Position numbers and translations under genes: made by a program. The notes beneath the pieces are model-generated. The model was given only the letters and a program-made list of their open reading frames with translations. It was not told the origin of the DNA and made no database searches. This document shows positions 45,161-54,499 of a DNA stretch of 64,000 nucleotides, one piece after another; position 1 is the stretch's first letter, and each line of letters begins with the position of its first letter. The stretch lies in assembly GCA_963850255.1 (NCBI GenBank), contig CAWKLL010000036.1, forward strand, positions 1 through 64,000. Reading direction: 5' to 3'. The DNA comes from J054 sp963850255. Lineage in GTDB: Bacteria > Pseudomonadota > Gammaproteobacteria > Steroidobacterales > GCA-2729495.

Positions 45161-46415
45161 ATGTCAGATCAACCAGAAGCGCAGGCTAGCCTGTCCGACA
45201 AGCTGCTGCTGTCAGCCGGCATCGTGCTTGTTCGCCATCGGCCAGTCACTGAATTTCATTATCGTGGCACCGCTGGCGCGCAGCACCGGGCTCACGGAGC
45301 TGCAGTTCGGGCTGGCCTACACGCTGGCCAGTTTGCCGCTGGTCTTCAGCGCGCCCTTCTGGGGTCGAAAAAGCGATGAGCTGGGTCGCAAGCCGGTGTT
45401 TATTCTTGGCCTGCTAGGCAGCGGCCTGGGCACACTGGCGCTGGCACTCAGTCTTAAGGCCGGCCTGGATGGCAAGCTGTCGGTATTTATGGTGCTGATC
45501 GCAATCATCCTGGCGCGCAGCTTCTACGGCGTCACCACTTCTGCCCTGTACCCGGCCGCAGCCGCCTATATGGCCGATGTCACTACGCTGCAAAACCGTG
45601 GCCAGGGAATGGCCCTGATCGGCAGTGCCAACAGCATGGGGTCAATTCTTGGTCCTTTCCTGGCCGCCGGGCTGGCCTTCGCCGGCGCGCTGATGCCGAT
45701 GTATGTTGCCGGTGGACTGAGCATCGCTGGCGCCTTCGCCGCTGTTTGCCTGCTACGCGAACCGCAACGCAAAGACAAGAATACCAAGCGTGCCAAGTCC
45801 GATCTCAAGTGGACCGACCCGCGCCTGCGACCTTTTATGATTCTCTGGGCCTGCTTCTTCCTGGTGTTTATCTCGCTTAACCTGCTCACGGCCTTTTACA
45901 TTGAGGATCGCCTCGGTATCACCGACAAGACCGCGGTCATTCGCACCGCCAGCGCGGCATTGCTCAGCATGGCGGTGGTCATCACCATCGTCCAGGGCGT
46001 GTTCCTGCAGATCTGGCGGGTGTCTCCGAAACTACTGCTGCGTCTTTGTGGACCGGCCTTTTGTATGGCCTTGCTGCTGATGGGCTTTGCCACCAATACC
46101 AACATGCTGTTCGCCGGATATGCGCTGCTGGGTCTGTCGTTTTCCTTTGCCACACCTGGCATCAATGGCAGTGCCAGTATGGCCATGAGGCCCGAAGATC
46201 AGGGCGCCGCAGCCGGCTACCTCAGCGCTTCAAATACCGTCGGCGCGATTCTCGCACCGATCGTTGGCACCAGTATTTATCAGATTGCGCCCAACGCGCC
46301 ATTCCTGTTTGGTGCCGGCCTGTTCGTGGTGCTGAGTATTTACGCACTGACGATCAAGGTGGCCGTTCCCGGCGGACCGACGGCTGGCGCAACCACAGCG
46401 CCACAGGAAAGCTAG
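45161..46415 (+). CDS. MFS transporter, drug-efflux (TetA-like) type (frameshifted)
   Basis: The N-terminus MSDQPEAQASLSDKLLLSAG starts at 45161. A one-base frame change near 45227 leads into FAIGQSLNFIIVAPLARSTG and the rest of the protein. The 12-helix MFS pattern is clear, with the inter-helix 2-3 motif APFWGRKSDELGRKPVFILG and the motif C-like GSANSMGSILGPFLAAGLAF typical of drug/proton antiporters. The tail is hydrophilic. The substrate is unknown. It follows the PQQ dehydrogenase by 72 bases and precedes marC-like gene on the same strand. Confidence 0.87.
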
Positions 46416-46515
46416 GGACAACAGACCGGGCGAACCAGATCCGCGCAGGTTGGCCAGCGCGATCACCGGCAGTTAGGATCGTCGCAAGCTTGTCGACTTC
46501 AGAAAAGGACGCACC

Positions 46516-47196
46516 ATGCTTGCCAGCTGGCTGACGCTGATCGGCGCGACTTTTGCCGCGCTGTTACCTATCGCCAATCCGTTCAGCACGGCGCCGGTGT
46601 TTCTGGCCGTCACCAGCAATATGATGCCGGACGAGCGCATGGACCAGGCCCGGCGAGCCTGTATTTATACGTTTTTCACGCTGGCGGTCACGCTCGGCGC
46701 CGGCGCCCTGATACTCGCGTTTTTTGGTATTTCCTTGCAGGCACTGCGCATCGCTGGTGGCCTGATCGTAGCCAATATCGGCTTTGGCATGCTCAATCCC
46801 AAACCTAAAACGGAAGACCCGCAAGAAAAGCACGCAAGCTCCATGGCCAAACACGATGTTGCCTTCACGCCCATTGCCATGCCTATGCTGAGCGGACCTG
46901 GCTCCATTGCTGTCACCGTCGGCATGGCAACGGAAGCGGACACGCCGCTGGAAAATCTCGCCATTGTCGTCGGCATCGCGCTGGTCTGCCTGGTTTCCTG
47001 GATCGTATTGCGCTCGTCCACGCGTGTGGTCGAACACCTCGGCGCAACGGGCGTCGATGTACTCAGCCGCATCATGGGTTTGCTGCTGGTCTGTATCGGC
47101 ATTCAGTTCATATTCCGCGGCCTGGAGGAATTTATCGCCAGCCCGGAATTCATGGGCGCCATGCTGAACGCAATCAGGGCCGCCAGCGGCAGCTGA
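46516..47196 (+). CDS. MarC family (UPF0056) inner-membrane protein
   Basis: A 226-residue protein with six predicted helices and the MarC signatures LLPIANPFSTAPVFLAVTSN, FGISLQALRIAGGLIVANIG and AFTPIAMPMLSGPGSIAVTV. AAGGA stands upstream of the ATG. Despite its name the family has no established role in antibiotic resistance. It ends the plus-strand run from 39.6 kb and converges with the UbiD-like gene. Confidence 0.92.
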   Translation: MLASWLTLIGATFAALLPIANPFSTAPVFLAVTSNMMPDERMDQARRACIYTFFTLAVTLGAGALILAFFGISLQALRIAGGLIVANIGFGMLNPKPKTEDPQEKHASSMAKHDVAFTPIAMPMLSGPGSIAVTVGMATEADTPLENLAIVVGIALVCLVSWIVLRSSTRVVEHLGATGVDVLSRIMGLLLVCIGIQFIFRGLEEFIASPEFMGAMLNAIRAASGS

Positions 47197-47225
47197 CAGC
47201 CCTGACTATTCGGCCGTTACGCCGG

Positions 47226-48890
47226 TCAGATTGAACGGCGCTTCAAGTAGTCGCGATAGAGATCGTAGAAAAAGCCGTCAACGCGCTCGAAAGACTCCGG
47301 CGCGAGATTGGTCAGCAGGGTGCGGTTCATTTCCGGATAAATTTCCGGCCCACCCTCTTCCGGCCATTGCCGGGTCGCATCGATAATGATCTTGCTGCTG
47401 TTGGGACGGTTGGGTGAACTCGGATCCAGTGGCATACCGCGTGCGCTTTCGATGATTTCCGCCGCGGGATAAGGCTGCCAGCGTGAACCCATGGCAAACA
47501 TCACCTGGGTGCGGTCATAAACATCGATATCCGCATCCACCACCACGACAACTTTCGCGATAGGCACGATGCGTGCGAGGTTACGACCAATTTCCAGGGC
47601 CTGGCCGGGCTTCTTTTTGTTAATGCTGATAAAGGTCAGACCGGTGGCTTCCACCGGCGAATGGAAAGCGATAGCGTCCGGCACGAATCGCTTCAGCCGC
47701 GCGAAGGCAATAGCTTCCAGCGGCGCGGTGCAAAATCCGCGAGTAACACCAGTAAATTGATTCAGAATCCAGGGATTCTTTCGGTGAGTAATCGCCTTGA
47801 TGTCCATAAAGAAATTTTCGCTCTTCCTCAGGCCAAGATAACCGTACATCTCGCCGAAGGGTCCCTCCGGCTCCATGGGTCCATCCAGCGGCACAATACC
47901 CTCGATCACCATCTCGGCATGGGCCGGCACGCGCAGGTCATTAGTCTCGCATTTGACCGTTTCGATGGCCTCGCCGCGCAGTCCGCCGGAAATTGATAAT
48001 TCGTCGGTACCGTCTTTGGAAACCGACGAGCCGCTGATAATCCAGGTCATCGGATCCTGGCCGAGCACGATGGATACGTCGGCAAATTTATCGCCGCGTT
48101 CCTTCTTTTTCATAAAGGCTTTCCAGGCGCCCTGATTCGGCTCCGGATTGACGCCCAGTTTGCGCGGACCCTTGATCTCGCAGCGATAGGTACCGAAGTT
48201 TTTGCCCAGATCAACATCGTCGGTGAACACCGAGCCGGTATTCACGTAAGGACCAGAGTCAGCAGGATTAGAAACGATGTAAGCAAACTTGGTGATATCG
48301 ATGTCATCGCCTGTCAACACAACCTGTTTGACCGGCGCCCTGTCGGCGGCGATTTCCACCGGCGGAATCATCGGCGCCTTGCCGCCGTTGTCAGCCAGGA
48401 TACCCATGATGTGGGCGATCACCTGGCGATAGGTTTCCTTGCCATGCCCGGGCACCGGATCCAGGCCAAACACCAGCGCTTCTGTATCCCAGTGACCCTG
48501 ATGATTAAACACCACCGGACCCTTTACCCACTTGCCGTCGATCTTCACTTCTTCGGCAATCACCGCCGGCGCTTCGTACATGCCGAAGCAGTCCATCAGG
48601 CGGAAAGCCAGTGCCGTCATCTCGTAGGCATCCTGATCCAGACGCGCGACACGCATCACCAGGCCGCGGCGTTCCAGGTCCTTCATCCAGTCGCGAAAAT
48701 CGGTATGCGGGAAACGCGACCGGAGCTTGGGCGCGCGCGCCTCCAGCCCCTCCAGCCCGCCGGTTTGCGCAACGGCTGTGGACGATACGGCGGCACCCGC
48801 CAGGCCGGCCGTCAGGGCCATGAGCTGGCGCCGATCCAGTTGAATGCGGCGTTCTTCGCTGGTCTGATTGTTATCTTCTGGAGCGGACAT
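47226..48890 (-). CDS. UbiD-family decarboxylase with Tat signal peptide
   Basis: A 554-residue protein of the prenylated-FMN UbiD family. Family motifs: NFGTYRCEIKGPRKLG (conserved Asn and Arg, about 228-243), KCETNDLRVPAHAEMVIEGI, and PMEPEGPFGEMYGYLG with both catalytic Glu positions (E-GPFG-E, about 341-347). The metal-binding His of the E. coli-type GMHW motif appears to be Asn here (GVNPEP). Unusually, the N-terminus has a Tat signal (LDRRQLMALTAGLAGAAVSS, cleavage near AVA-Q), so the product should be exported as a folded holoprotein. UbiD enzymes are normally cytoplasmic. ATG 48890 follows GAGG; ATG 48905 is in frame. The substrate is not known; no UbiX gene is nearby. Confidence 0.87.
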   Translation of the reverse strand: MSAPEDNNQTSEERRIQLDRRQLMALTAGLAGAAVSSTAVAQTGGLEGLEARAPKLRSRFPHTDFRDWMKDLERRGLVMRVARLDQDAYEMTALAFRLMDCFGMYEAPAVIAEEVKIDGKWVKGPVVFNHQGHWDTEALVFGLDPVPGHGKETYRQVIAHIMGILADNGGKAPMIPPVEIAADRAPVKQVVLTGDDIDITKFAYIVSNPADSGPYVNTGSVFTDDVDLGKNFGTYRCEIKGPRKLGVNPEPNQGAWKAFMKKKERGDKFADVSIVLGQDPMTWIISGSSVSKDGTDELSISGGLRGEAIETVKCETNDLRVPAHAEMVIEGIVPLDGPMEPEGPFGEMYGYLGLRKSENFFMDIKAITHRKNPWILNQFTGVTRGFCTAPLEAIAFARLKRFVPDAIAFHSPVEATGLTFISINKKKPGQALEIGRNLARIVPIAKVVVVVDADIDVYDRTQVMFAMGSRWQPYPAAEIIESARGMPLDPSSPNRPNSSKIIIDATRQWPEEGGPEIYPEMNRTLLTNLAPESFERVDGFFYDLYRDYLKRRSI

Positions 48891-49007
48891 GCCGGCTTTC
48901 CTCATGCTGAATGAACGAACGAAGAGCAGGATGAAACAGCCCGCTGCCCCGGATCAAGTGGCGAATAAATTGCGCCGCGCTGCGGATAGCGCCGGCAGCG
49001 TCACGGC

Positions 49008-52000
49008 TCACCGATCAATGCTGTAAATGATCTCCAGCGACTGCTCGCGCCCGGAGCCCGCTTCCAGACTGAACCCCCGCCCAACTTCGTAGCGCACCAG
49101 GAAAGTACCGACCCGATCGAAAAGACCATAGGCATAGCGCACGAATATCTCGTCATTGATCCGCTTGCCGGCAACGATGGAAGCATCGTCGCTGCCATCG
49201 CTGGTAAAACTGATCTCATCCAGGTTCAGAGATTCTTCCAGTCGACTGGTAACCGGCAATAGACCGACCAGACCGAGAGCCACGGCCGAACCACTAAGCT
49301 CGGTACCGGCCGAGCCACTAAGATCGCTGGCCGGCCGACCCAGCACCAGGAACGATAAGGCATCAGTGTCGCTCATGGCCGGCTGACCAAACACCTGGCT
49401 TTCGATCTCCGTAATCGGACCCGTCAGCAACAAACCAGCGGTGTATTCGCGCCCCTCCCAGGTCACTTGCCGAGTCGCGCGAACATCAACCCGGGGCTCA
49501 TCCAGCGGGCCAGAGAAAATCAACACACCGCGTTCAATATTGAGTTCGCGACGTGCCGCCGTGAAACGGCCGCCAACGGTACGCAGGGCGCCTTCAGCGC
49601 GGAACGGATCGTTTACCGAGCTGCGAATCAAGCGCAGATTGCCCACCAGGCGCGTGTCCAGGCCGAAGGCCTGAAATGCAACGTCATCGCCCAGGGCGAT
49701 ATCCAGAGAACCGATAACATCGAGTGCAGAACGCCGTCTGCGTGGCGCCACCGGCGGAACTTCGTAGTGCACCACGATGTCACCCGAGGGTGTCTGCGCG
49801 GACGCCGGCAATTCCTTGACCAGAATGCGCGCGCGAGGCACCAGGACCCGGCCGCTGACGGTGACCAATTCCTGGTCGATGCGCGCACTGATAGTCGGAC
49901 TCACCGCCACAGTCTGGTCGGGAAAACGTACGGCCTCAAAGTCGTCACCAGTCAGGTCAAACGCGACGAAAAGGCCGCTGTCGGCATCGCTGTCTATCAG
50001 CCCCTTCAGGATTAGCTGGCCGCCGCCGGACTGCGCACTGCCTGAAAGTGTCGCCACGGATTGTTCGCCACCCGAGGCCAGGCTTAGCTGCACCGCTTCC
50101 AGGTCAATGCCGGCCTGGGGAACGAAGGCCCGGCCATCGAGCAAGCGCGCGCCGCCTTCCAGGCGTGGCGCCTGCAGGCTGCCGGTCAGACGCAGATCCG
50201 CATCGGCGCGCCCGGCAACCCTTTCCAGGGGCAGGTAGCGATTGATTAGCGGCATAGGCAGACGCAGATCCGGCACCTGCGCCTGCAGGCGCAGGTCGAG
50301 CCCGGGATCAGCGGACAAGGGCATCAGCACGCTGCCGCCGAATTCTGCCGTCACCCCGTAATCCGCGGTCAGCTGACCACTGAGGTCGGCGCGTTGCTCG
50401 TCAGCCTGCACCGTCAGCTTAAGTTCGTCGATACGCGTTTCCAGCTGTTCGCCCTGGGCTGACTTGAACAGGATCCGGCTGTCTGACTGCTCCCATTGCG
50501 CATCTAACTCAAGCGTCTGCGCGGCGCGTTTGAAACGTAAGCGCGCATCGGCGCTACCGGTAATCTGCAAACCTTCACCCAATAGCGCCTCAAAGAAATT
50601 CAGTGGCAGGCTGGTAAGTTGCGCTGAAGCGCGCTGCCCGGCTGCGTCGCTAGCAGCTTCGTCCAGACAAAAACTGGCCAGCTCGCGACGCCAGCAATGC
50701 GCACTGACACTGATCTCATCGGCAGCCAGCATTAGCTCGAATTGCTGATCCAGTGACCAGAGACCGACTTGCGGCGCAGACACTGTGCCGCGCAGGATGG
50801 TTTGCCGCAGGCGCTGTTCTGACCAGCTCCCGCTGCTCGCAAGGGTCACGTCGACAGGGCCATTGCCGAGTTCCAGTGCTATGCGATGCGCGTCGACAAG
50901 ACCATCGGCAGACAGCTGCAAATCACCCAGCGCCAGCTCGCCGCTGCTCAGGCCGACCAGCGTCAGGGCCAGGTCGATATTCTGTTGCGGGTCGATGTCC
51001 GCCTGCATTGTCAGGGAGCCGATACTCTGTCCATTCAGACTAATGGCCTCGCCGGACAATTGCGCAACGCCGGCAGGCGTATCCAGCTCGCCGGAGACGC
51101 TGGCGCGTCCGCGCAGGGCCCCCTGAAGACCCGGCCACAGGGTGCGAAGATCCGGCGCGTCAATCACGAAGTTGCCGGCGAGCTGCGGTGACCAGGCGAG
51201 ATCGAAATCGAGGCGGTTTTCACCAACCAGCAACTGGCCACGCTCAATGCTCAGCTTCTTGCCCGCCTGGCTGGCGCGCAGACTTCCGCTCACCGGGTAG
51301 CCGCGCAAGCTGCCCTGCAGGTCGCTGACCTGAACACGGAAGTTGCCATCTTCGGACCAGCGTCCGCCGAGGCGAAAGTCCAGTGCGCCCGGCCAGTCTG
51401 GCAGCCACCAGGCCGGATCAAGGGCCGTCGCCACCAGATCGCCCTGCACCGCCAGGCCGTCGAATACGATTCGGCCGGCGCCCTGCAATTGTCCCGCCTC
51501 GGACTCGAGGGTCAGGCGAGTGACCTCCAGTTCCTGCAGACTGCCCTGCGCGTCGGCAATCAGCGACACCTCGGGCGCGCCCGTAACTCCGGCCCGCGTG
51601 GCGAGGCTGAGCCGATAGTCGTCCAGTCCCCCGCGCAGCTCGGCACGGCCGGCGCTAAGTTTTACTGCACGCGTCGCATCGATGGGCAGATCAAGCACCG
51701 ACCAACGAGCCGCGAGGTCAAAACCCAACGACTCGAGCGGTTGCTGCAGGCTGCCGGTCAGCGTCACCGGCTGCGGCAGCGAAAGCTGCTGATCCAGTTC
51801 CAGACGTTCAAGATCGCCGCCAATAGTGCCGGCACCGGAATAACCGGCTGCCGGCAGCTGCCAGCGCAATAGAAAGTTCAATGGCCAGGATCCCGCCAGG
51901 CGTATACGCCCGGCAATTTCCGCCCGGAGGCCACGCGCTGTGGCGATCAATTGCTGAATTTCCAGTCGCGTGCCGGACCAGGTCGCGCGCCCGAGCACCT

Positions 52001-52454
52001 CGTCCAGGGTTTCGTCCTGACCGGCCACGGCAAGTTCCAGACGCGCTATGCGCAAGCGATCCAGGCGCAGTCTCAATGGCAGGCTCAATTCGGGCAGCGG
52101 CCCGGACGGACGCTCAGCCTCACCCGGCGGCTGAAATACGCGCAGTCGCTGTGCCGCCACCGTGCGCAACTGCAGCTGGCCCTGAAAGAGACTCAGCCAG
52201 GCGAGCCGCACGCGAAGTTGCTCAGCTTCTATGCGCAGATCGTCCAGTTGATAGGTCATTCGGCCGAAGGTGAGGCCGGCTGAAAGGCTGCCCGTGATTT
52301 CCTCAAGTTGCAGCTCACCCGGCGCCAGCTCGCGCGCCTGCTCCAGCAACCAGACGGAACCAGGCGTTGAGCGCATAGCCAGCCACAAACTCAAAGCGGC
52401 GAACACCAGCAGCGCCAATAATCCGCCGACTAAAAGCGTGACCAGGCGCTTCAC
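49008..52454 (-). CDS. tamB: TamB, inner-membrane-anchored lipid transport/assembly protein
   Basis: An 1148-residue AsmA/TamB-type protein: one N-terminal membrane anchor (LLVGGLLALLVFAALSLWLA), then a very long beta-rich periplasmic region of the kind that forms a lipid-conducting groove, and the DUF490 C-terminal domain (RGVLIFSGPLDEPRVDVRAT, SDTDALSFLVLGRPASDLSG, FVRYAYGLFDRVGTFLVRYE). TamB pairs with TamA in the outer membrane. The start codon overlaps the tamA stop by four bases, the usual operon arrangement. Length is slightly below E. coli TamB. Confidence 0.94.
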   Translation of the reverse strand: MKRLVTLLVGGLLALLVFAALSLWLAMRSTPGSVWLLEQARELAPGELQLEEITGSLSAGLTFGRMTYQLDDLRIEAEQLRVRLAWLSLFQGQLQLRTVAAQRLRVFQPPGEAERPSGPLPELSLPLRLRLDRLRIARLELAVAGQDETLDEVLGRATWSGTRLEIQQLIATARGLRAEIAGRIRLAGSWPLNFLLRWQLPAAGYSGAGTIGGDLERLELDQQLSLPQPVTLTGSLQQPLESLGFDLAARWSVLDLPIDATRAVKLSAGRAELRGGLDDYRLSLATRAGVTGAPEVSLIADAQGSLQELEVTRLTLESEAGQLQGAGRIVFDGLAVQGDLVATALDPAWWLPDWPGALDFRLGGRWSEDGNFRVQVSDLQGSLRGYPVSGSLRASQAGKKLSIERGQLLVGENRLDFDLAWSPQLAGNFVIDAPDLRTLWPGLQGALRGRASVSGELDTPAGVAQLSGEAISLNGQSIGSLTMQADIDPQQNIDLALTLVGLSSGELALGDLQLSADGLVDAHRIALELGNGPVDVTLASSGSWSEQRLRQTILRGTVSAPQVGLWSLDQQFELMLAADEISVSAHCWRRELASFCLDEAASDAAGQRASAQLTSLPLNFFEALLGEGLQITGSADARLRFKRAAQTLELDAQWEQSDSRILFKSAQGEQLETRIDELKLTVQADEQRADLSGQLTADYGVTAEFGGSVLMPLSADPGLDLRLQAQVPDLRLPMPLINRYLPLERVAGRADADLRLTGSLQAPRLEGGARLLDGRAFVPQAGIDLEAVQLSLASGGEQSVATLSGSAQSGGGQLILKGLIDSDADSGLFVAFDLTGDDFEAVRFPDQTVAVSPTISARIDQELVTVSGRVLVPRARILVKELPASAQTPSGDIVVHYEVPPVAPRRRRSALDVIGSLDIALGDDVAFQAFGLDTRLVGNLRLIRSSVNDPFRAEGALRTVGGRFTAARRELNIERGVLIFSGPLDEPRVDVRATRQVTWEGREYTAGLLLTGPITEIESQVFGQPAMSDTDALSFLVLGRPASDLSGSAGTELSGSAVALGLVGLLPVTSRLEESLNLDEISFTSDGSDDASIVAGKRINDEIFVRYAYGLFDRVGTFLVRYEVGRGFSLEAGSGREQSLEIIYSIDR

Positions 52455-54211
52455 AGATCCGGACCCAGGGTAATGTGCAACCGGAAATCATCGGGCGCAT
52501 CACTGGCCAGTGGTACTGCCACATCCACGCGTATCGGGCCAAGCGGGGAAAACCAGCGCAGTCCGGCACCAACGCCTACCTCCACCGTAAAGTCGTTGAA
52601 ATCCTCGAACGCATTGCCCGCATCGACAAAGGCTGCCACCGCCCAGTTGCCGAATAACTTTTGCTCCAGCTCGAAGCTGCTGACCAGCAGATTACTCCCA
52701 CCTGTGACCAGGCCAAACTCGTCCGTGGGACCCAGGGTCTTGTAGTCGTAGCCGCGAACACTGGTGTCACCGCCGGCGAAATAGCGCACCGAGGCCGGCA
52801 GCGTTTCTATGGATTCTTTGCCGGTAACACCGAGTTCGCCCCGCACCAGCACGCGCGAACCCTTCCACAACGGCCAGATCAGCTTGCCGTACAAATCGCC
52901 CTGAATGAACTGGGTGCCTGCGCCGATGGCTTCCAGGGTTCCACTGATGCGAATGTTGAGTCGATGCCCGCGCAGGGGCCTGGCGCTGGCCCCGAGATCA
53001 GTGTGTGTCCAGCTGATGCCCGGGATCGGCAAAAATACCTCACCTTCGTCCAGGCCGACTTCATAGACTTCGTAGCCAAGATCAAGGAAACGCGTTTCCA
53101 GCCAGCCGCGCGGCCGTCGCTTCAATTGCTTTACACCTATCTTGAAAATATCGTTCTGGCTGGTGTCGTTGTCTTCGCGCTTGTAACCCACGTCAAAGTT
53201 GAGCCATTCCGAACGCGGATCTTCCAGCGGTACTCGATAACTCGCACCCACTTCCTGGATTACCCGGGAAACAGAGAAATCAGCTTCCCATTGGTGACCG
53301 TCGCGATTAATCAAGCGATTGATATAGCCGGCGCGCAGCTTTACGCCCGTATCCGTACCGAAACCAACACCGGCTGTAAACGTCTGCGGACGGGCTGCTG
53401 TCAGGCGCACGTTCAAATCCACCAGTAGTTCCGGCGCCGGCCGCGGCGCGTTACTGACTTCAACCAGCTCGAAGAAGCCCGTGAGTTGCAGTTCCTGATA
53501 GAGATCAGTCACCAACGTCGCTTCGTAGTACTGGCCCGACTCGAAGGCGACAAAACGTTCAACGAGTTCCGCTGCCACCACATCCTGATCGAAGCGAACC
53601 TCACCGAATCGATAACGTTCACCCGTCTGATAGATCAGCGTCACGTCCGCCGCATTTTTCTCCGGATAAACGTCTACCCGGCTGGCGGTATAGGCTGCGT
53701 CAAAATAGCCGCGGCGATTAGCCAGGCGATCAAAGCGTCGCTTGAAGTTCTCATAGCGCGCGTGTTCAAAAGGCTCGCCGCGAACCAGGGGACTGCCCGC
53801 CAGCAGGTTCTGCCAGGCTTCGCGGTCCGCCCCGGCGCCGAGAATTTCGATGTTGATCTCACGCAGCAACACCGGGGCGCCGGCATCAACATTAAAGCTG
53901 GCGTTCCAGCAGGTTTCGCCGGTTTGCAGGCTGGCTTCGATGCGTGGGCTGTAGTAGCCATAGACTTCCAGCGCATCGCGAATCTGCTCAGGCGCCTCGT
54001 CGTAAAGGCGCCGCAGCCGCCAGTCCGGGATATCACAGGCTTCACCGGCAAGCTCCAACAAGGCGAAAACATTATCGCGAGCTGCACCGCTCAGGCCCTC
54101 GATACTGACGGTTGCCGCGGCGGTCTGCAGATAGCTGGCCAGCAGCAACAGCTGCAGGCACAAGCAGCCCCGTCGCCAGGGCGTAAAGCAGGTCAGTTTG
54201 GAATCGGCCAT
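52451..54211 (-). CDS. tamA: TamA, Omp85-family outer-membrane protein
   Basis: A 586-residue Omp85 protein: signal peptide (LQLLLLASYLQTAAATVS), three POTRA domains (about 25-260, including GAPVLLREINIEILGAGADR and GERYRFGEVRFDQDVVAAEL), and a 16-strand barrel with PASVRYFAGGDTSVRGYDYK (the conserved surface loop motif) and the end segment FSPLGPIRVDVAVPL. It works with TamB in outer-membrane protein or phospholipid transport. It overlaps tamB by four bases. Confidence 0.94.
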   Translation of the reverse strand: MADSKLTCFTPWRRGCLCLQLLLLASYLQTAAATVSIEGLSGAARDNVFALLELAGEACDIPDWRLRRLYDEAPEQIRDALEVYGYYSPRIEASLQTGETCWNASFNVDAGAPVLLREINIEILGAGADREAWQNLLAGSPLVRGEPFEHARYENFKRRFDRLANRRGYFDAAYTASRVDVYPEKNAADVTLIYQTGERYRFGEVRFDQDVVAAELVERFVAFESGQYYEATLVTDLYQELQLTGFFELVEVSNAPRPAPELLVDLNVRLTAARPQTFTAGVGFGTDTGVKLRAGYINRLINRDGHQWEADFSVSRVIQEVGASYRVPLEDPRSEWLNFDVGYKREDNDTSQNDIFKIGVKQLKRRPRGWLETRFLDLGYEVYEVGLDEGEVFLPIPGISWTHTDLGASARPLRGHRLNIRISGTLEAIGAGTQFIQGDLYGKLIWPLWKGSRVLVRGELGVTGKESIETLPASVRYFAGGDTSVRGYDYKTLGPTDEFGLVTGGSNLLVSSFELEQKLFGNWAVAAFVDAGNAFEDFNDFTVEVGVGAGLRWFSPLGPIRVDVAVPLASDAPDDFRLHITLGPDL

Positions 54212-54499
54212 CAGAACCAGGGACTCTTGGCAGGCTCAGCGCCTGCTCTTAATAGATAATGATGCGGCAAGCCGGCAGCTGCCGCCAGCGAGTCTGATCA
54301 GCCGACTGGAAAACACCGCCTTGTCTGTCTATGCTTTCGCGCCAATCGGGGCCCTAAGCGGTCCGTTCCTGGGGGAGTGCATCTGGTGACCAGCGCAGCG
54401 CGATCTGCGAGCGGTTTCCTCGGTCTCGCCACCGGCCACGGGAAACGCTTTCCGACGGTTTTGAGGCACCCGACAGGCTACCCGGCGACCCACGAACCC

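Noticed and set aside
53486..54259. 257-codon plus-strand frame
   Set aside because: Antisense to tamA, which has intact POTRA and barrel motifs.
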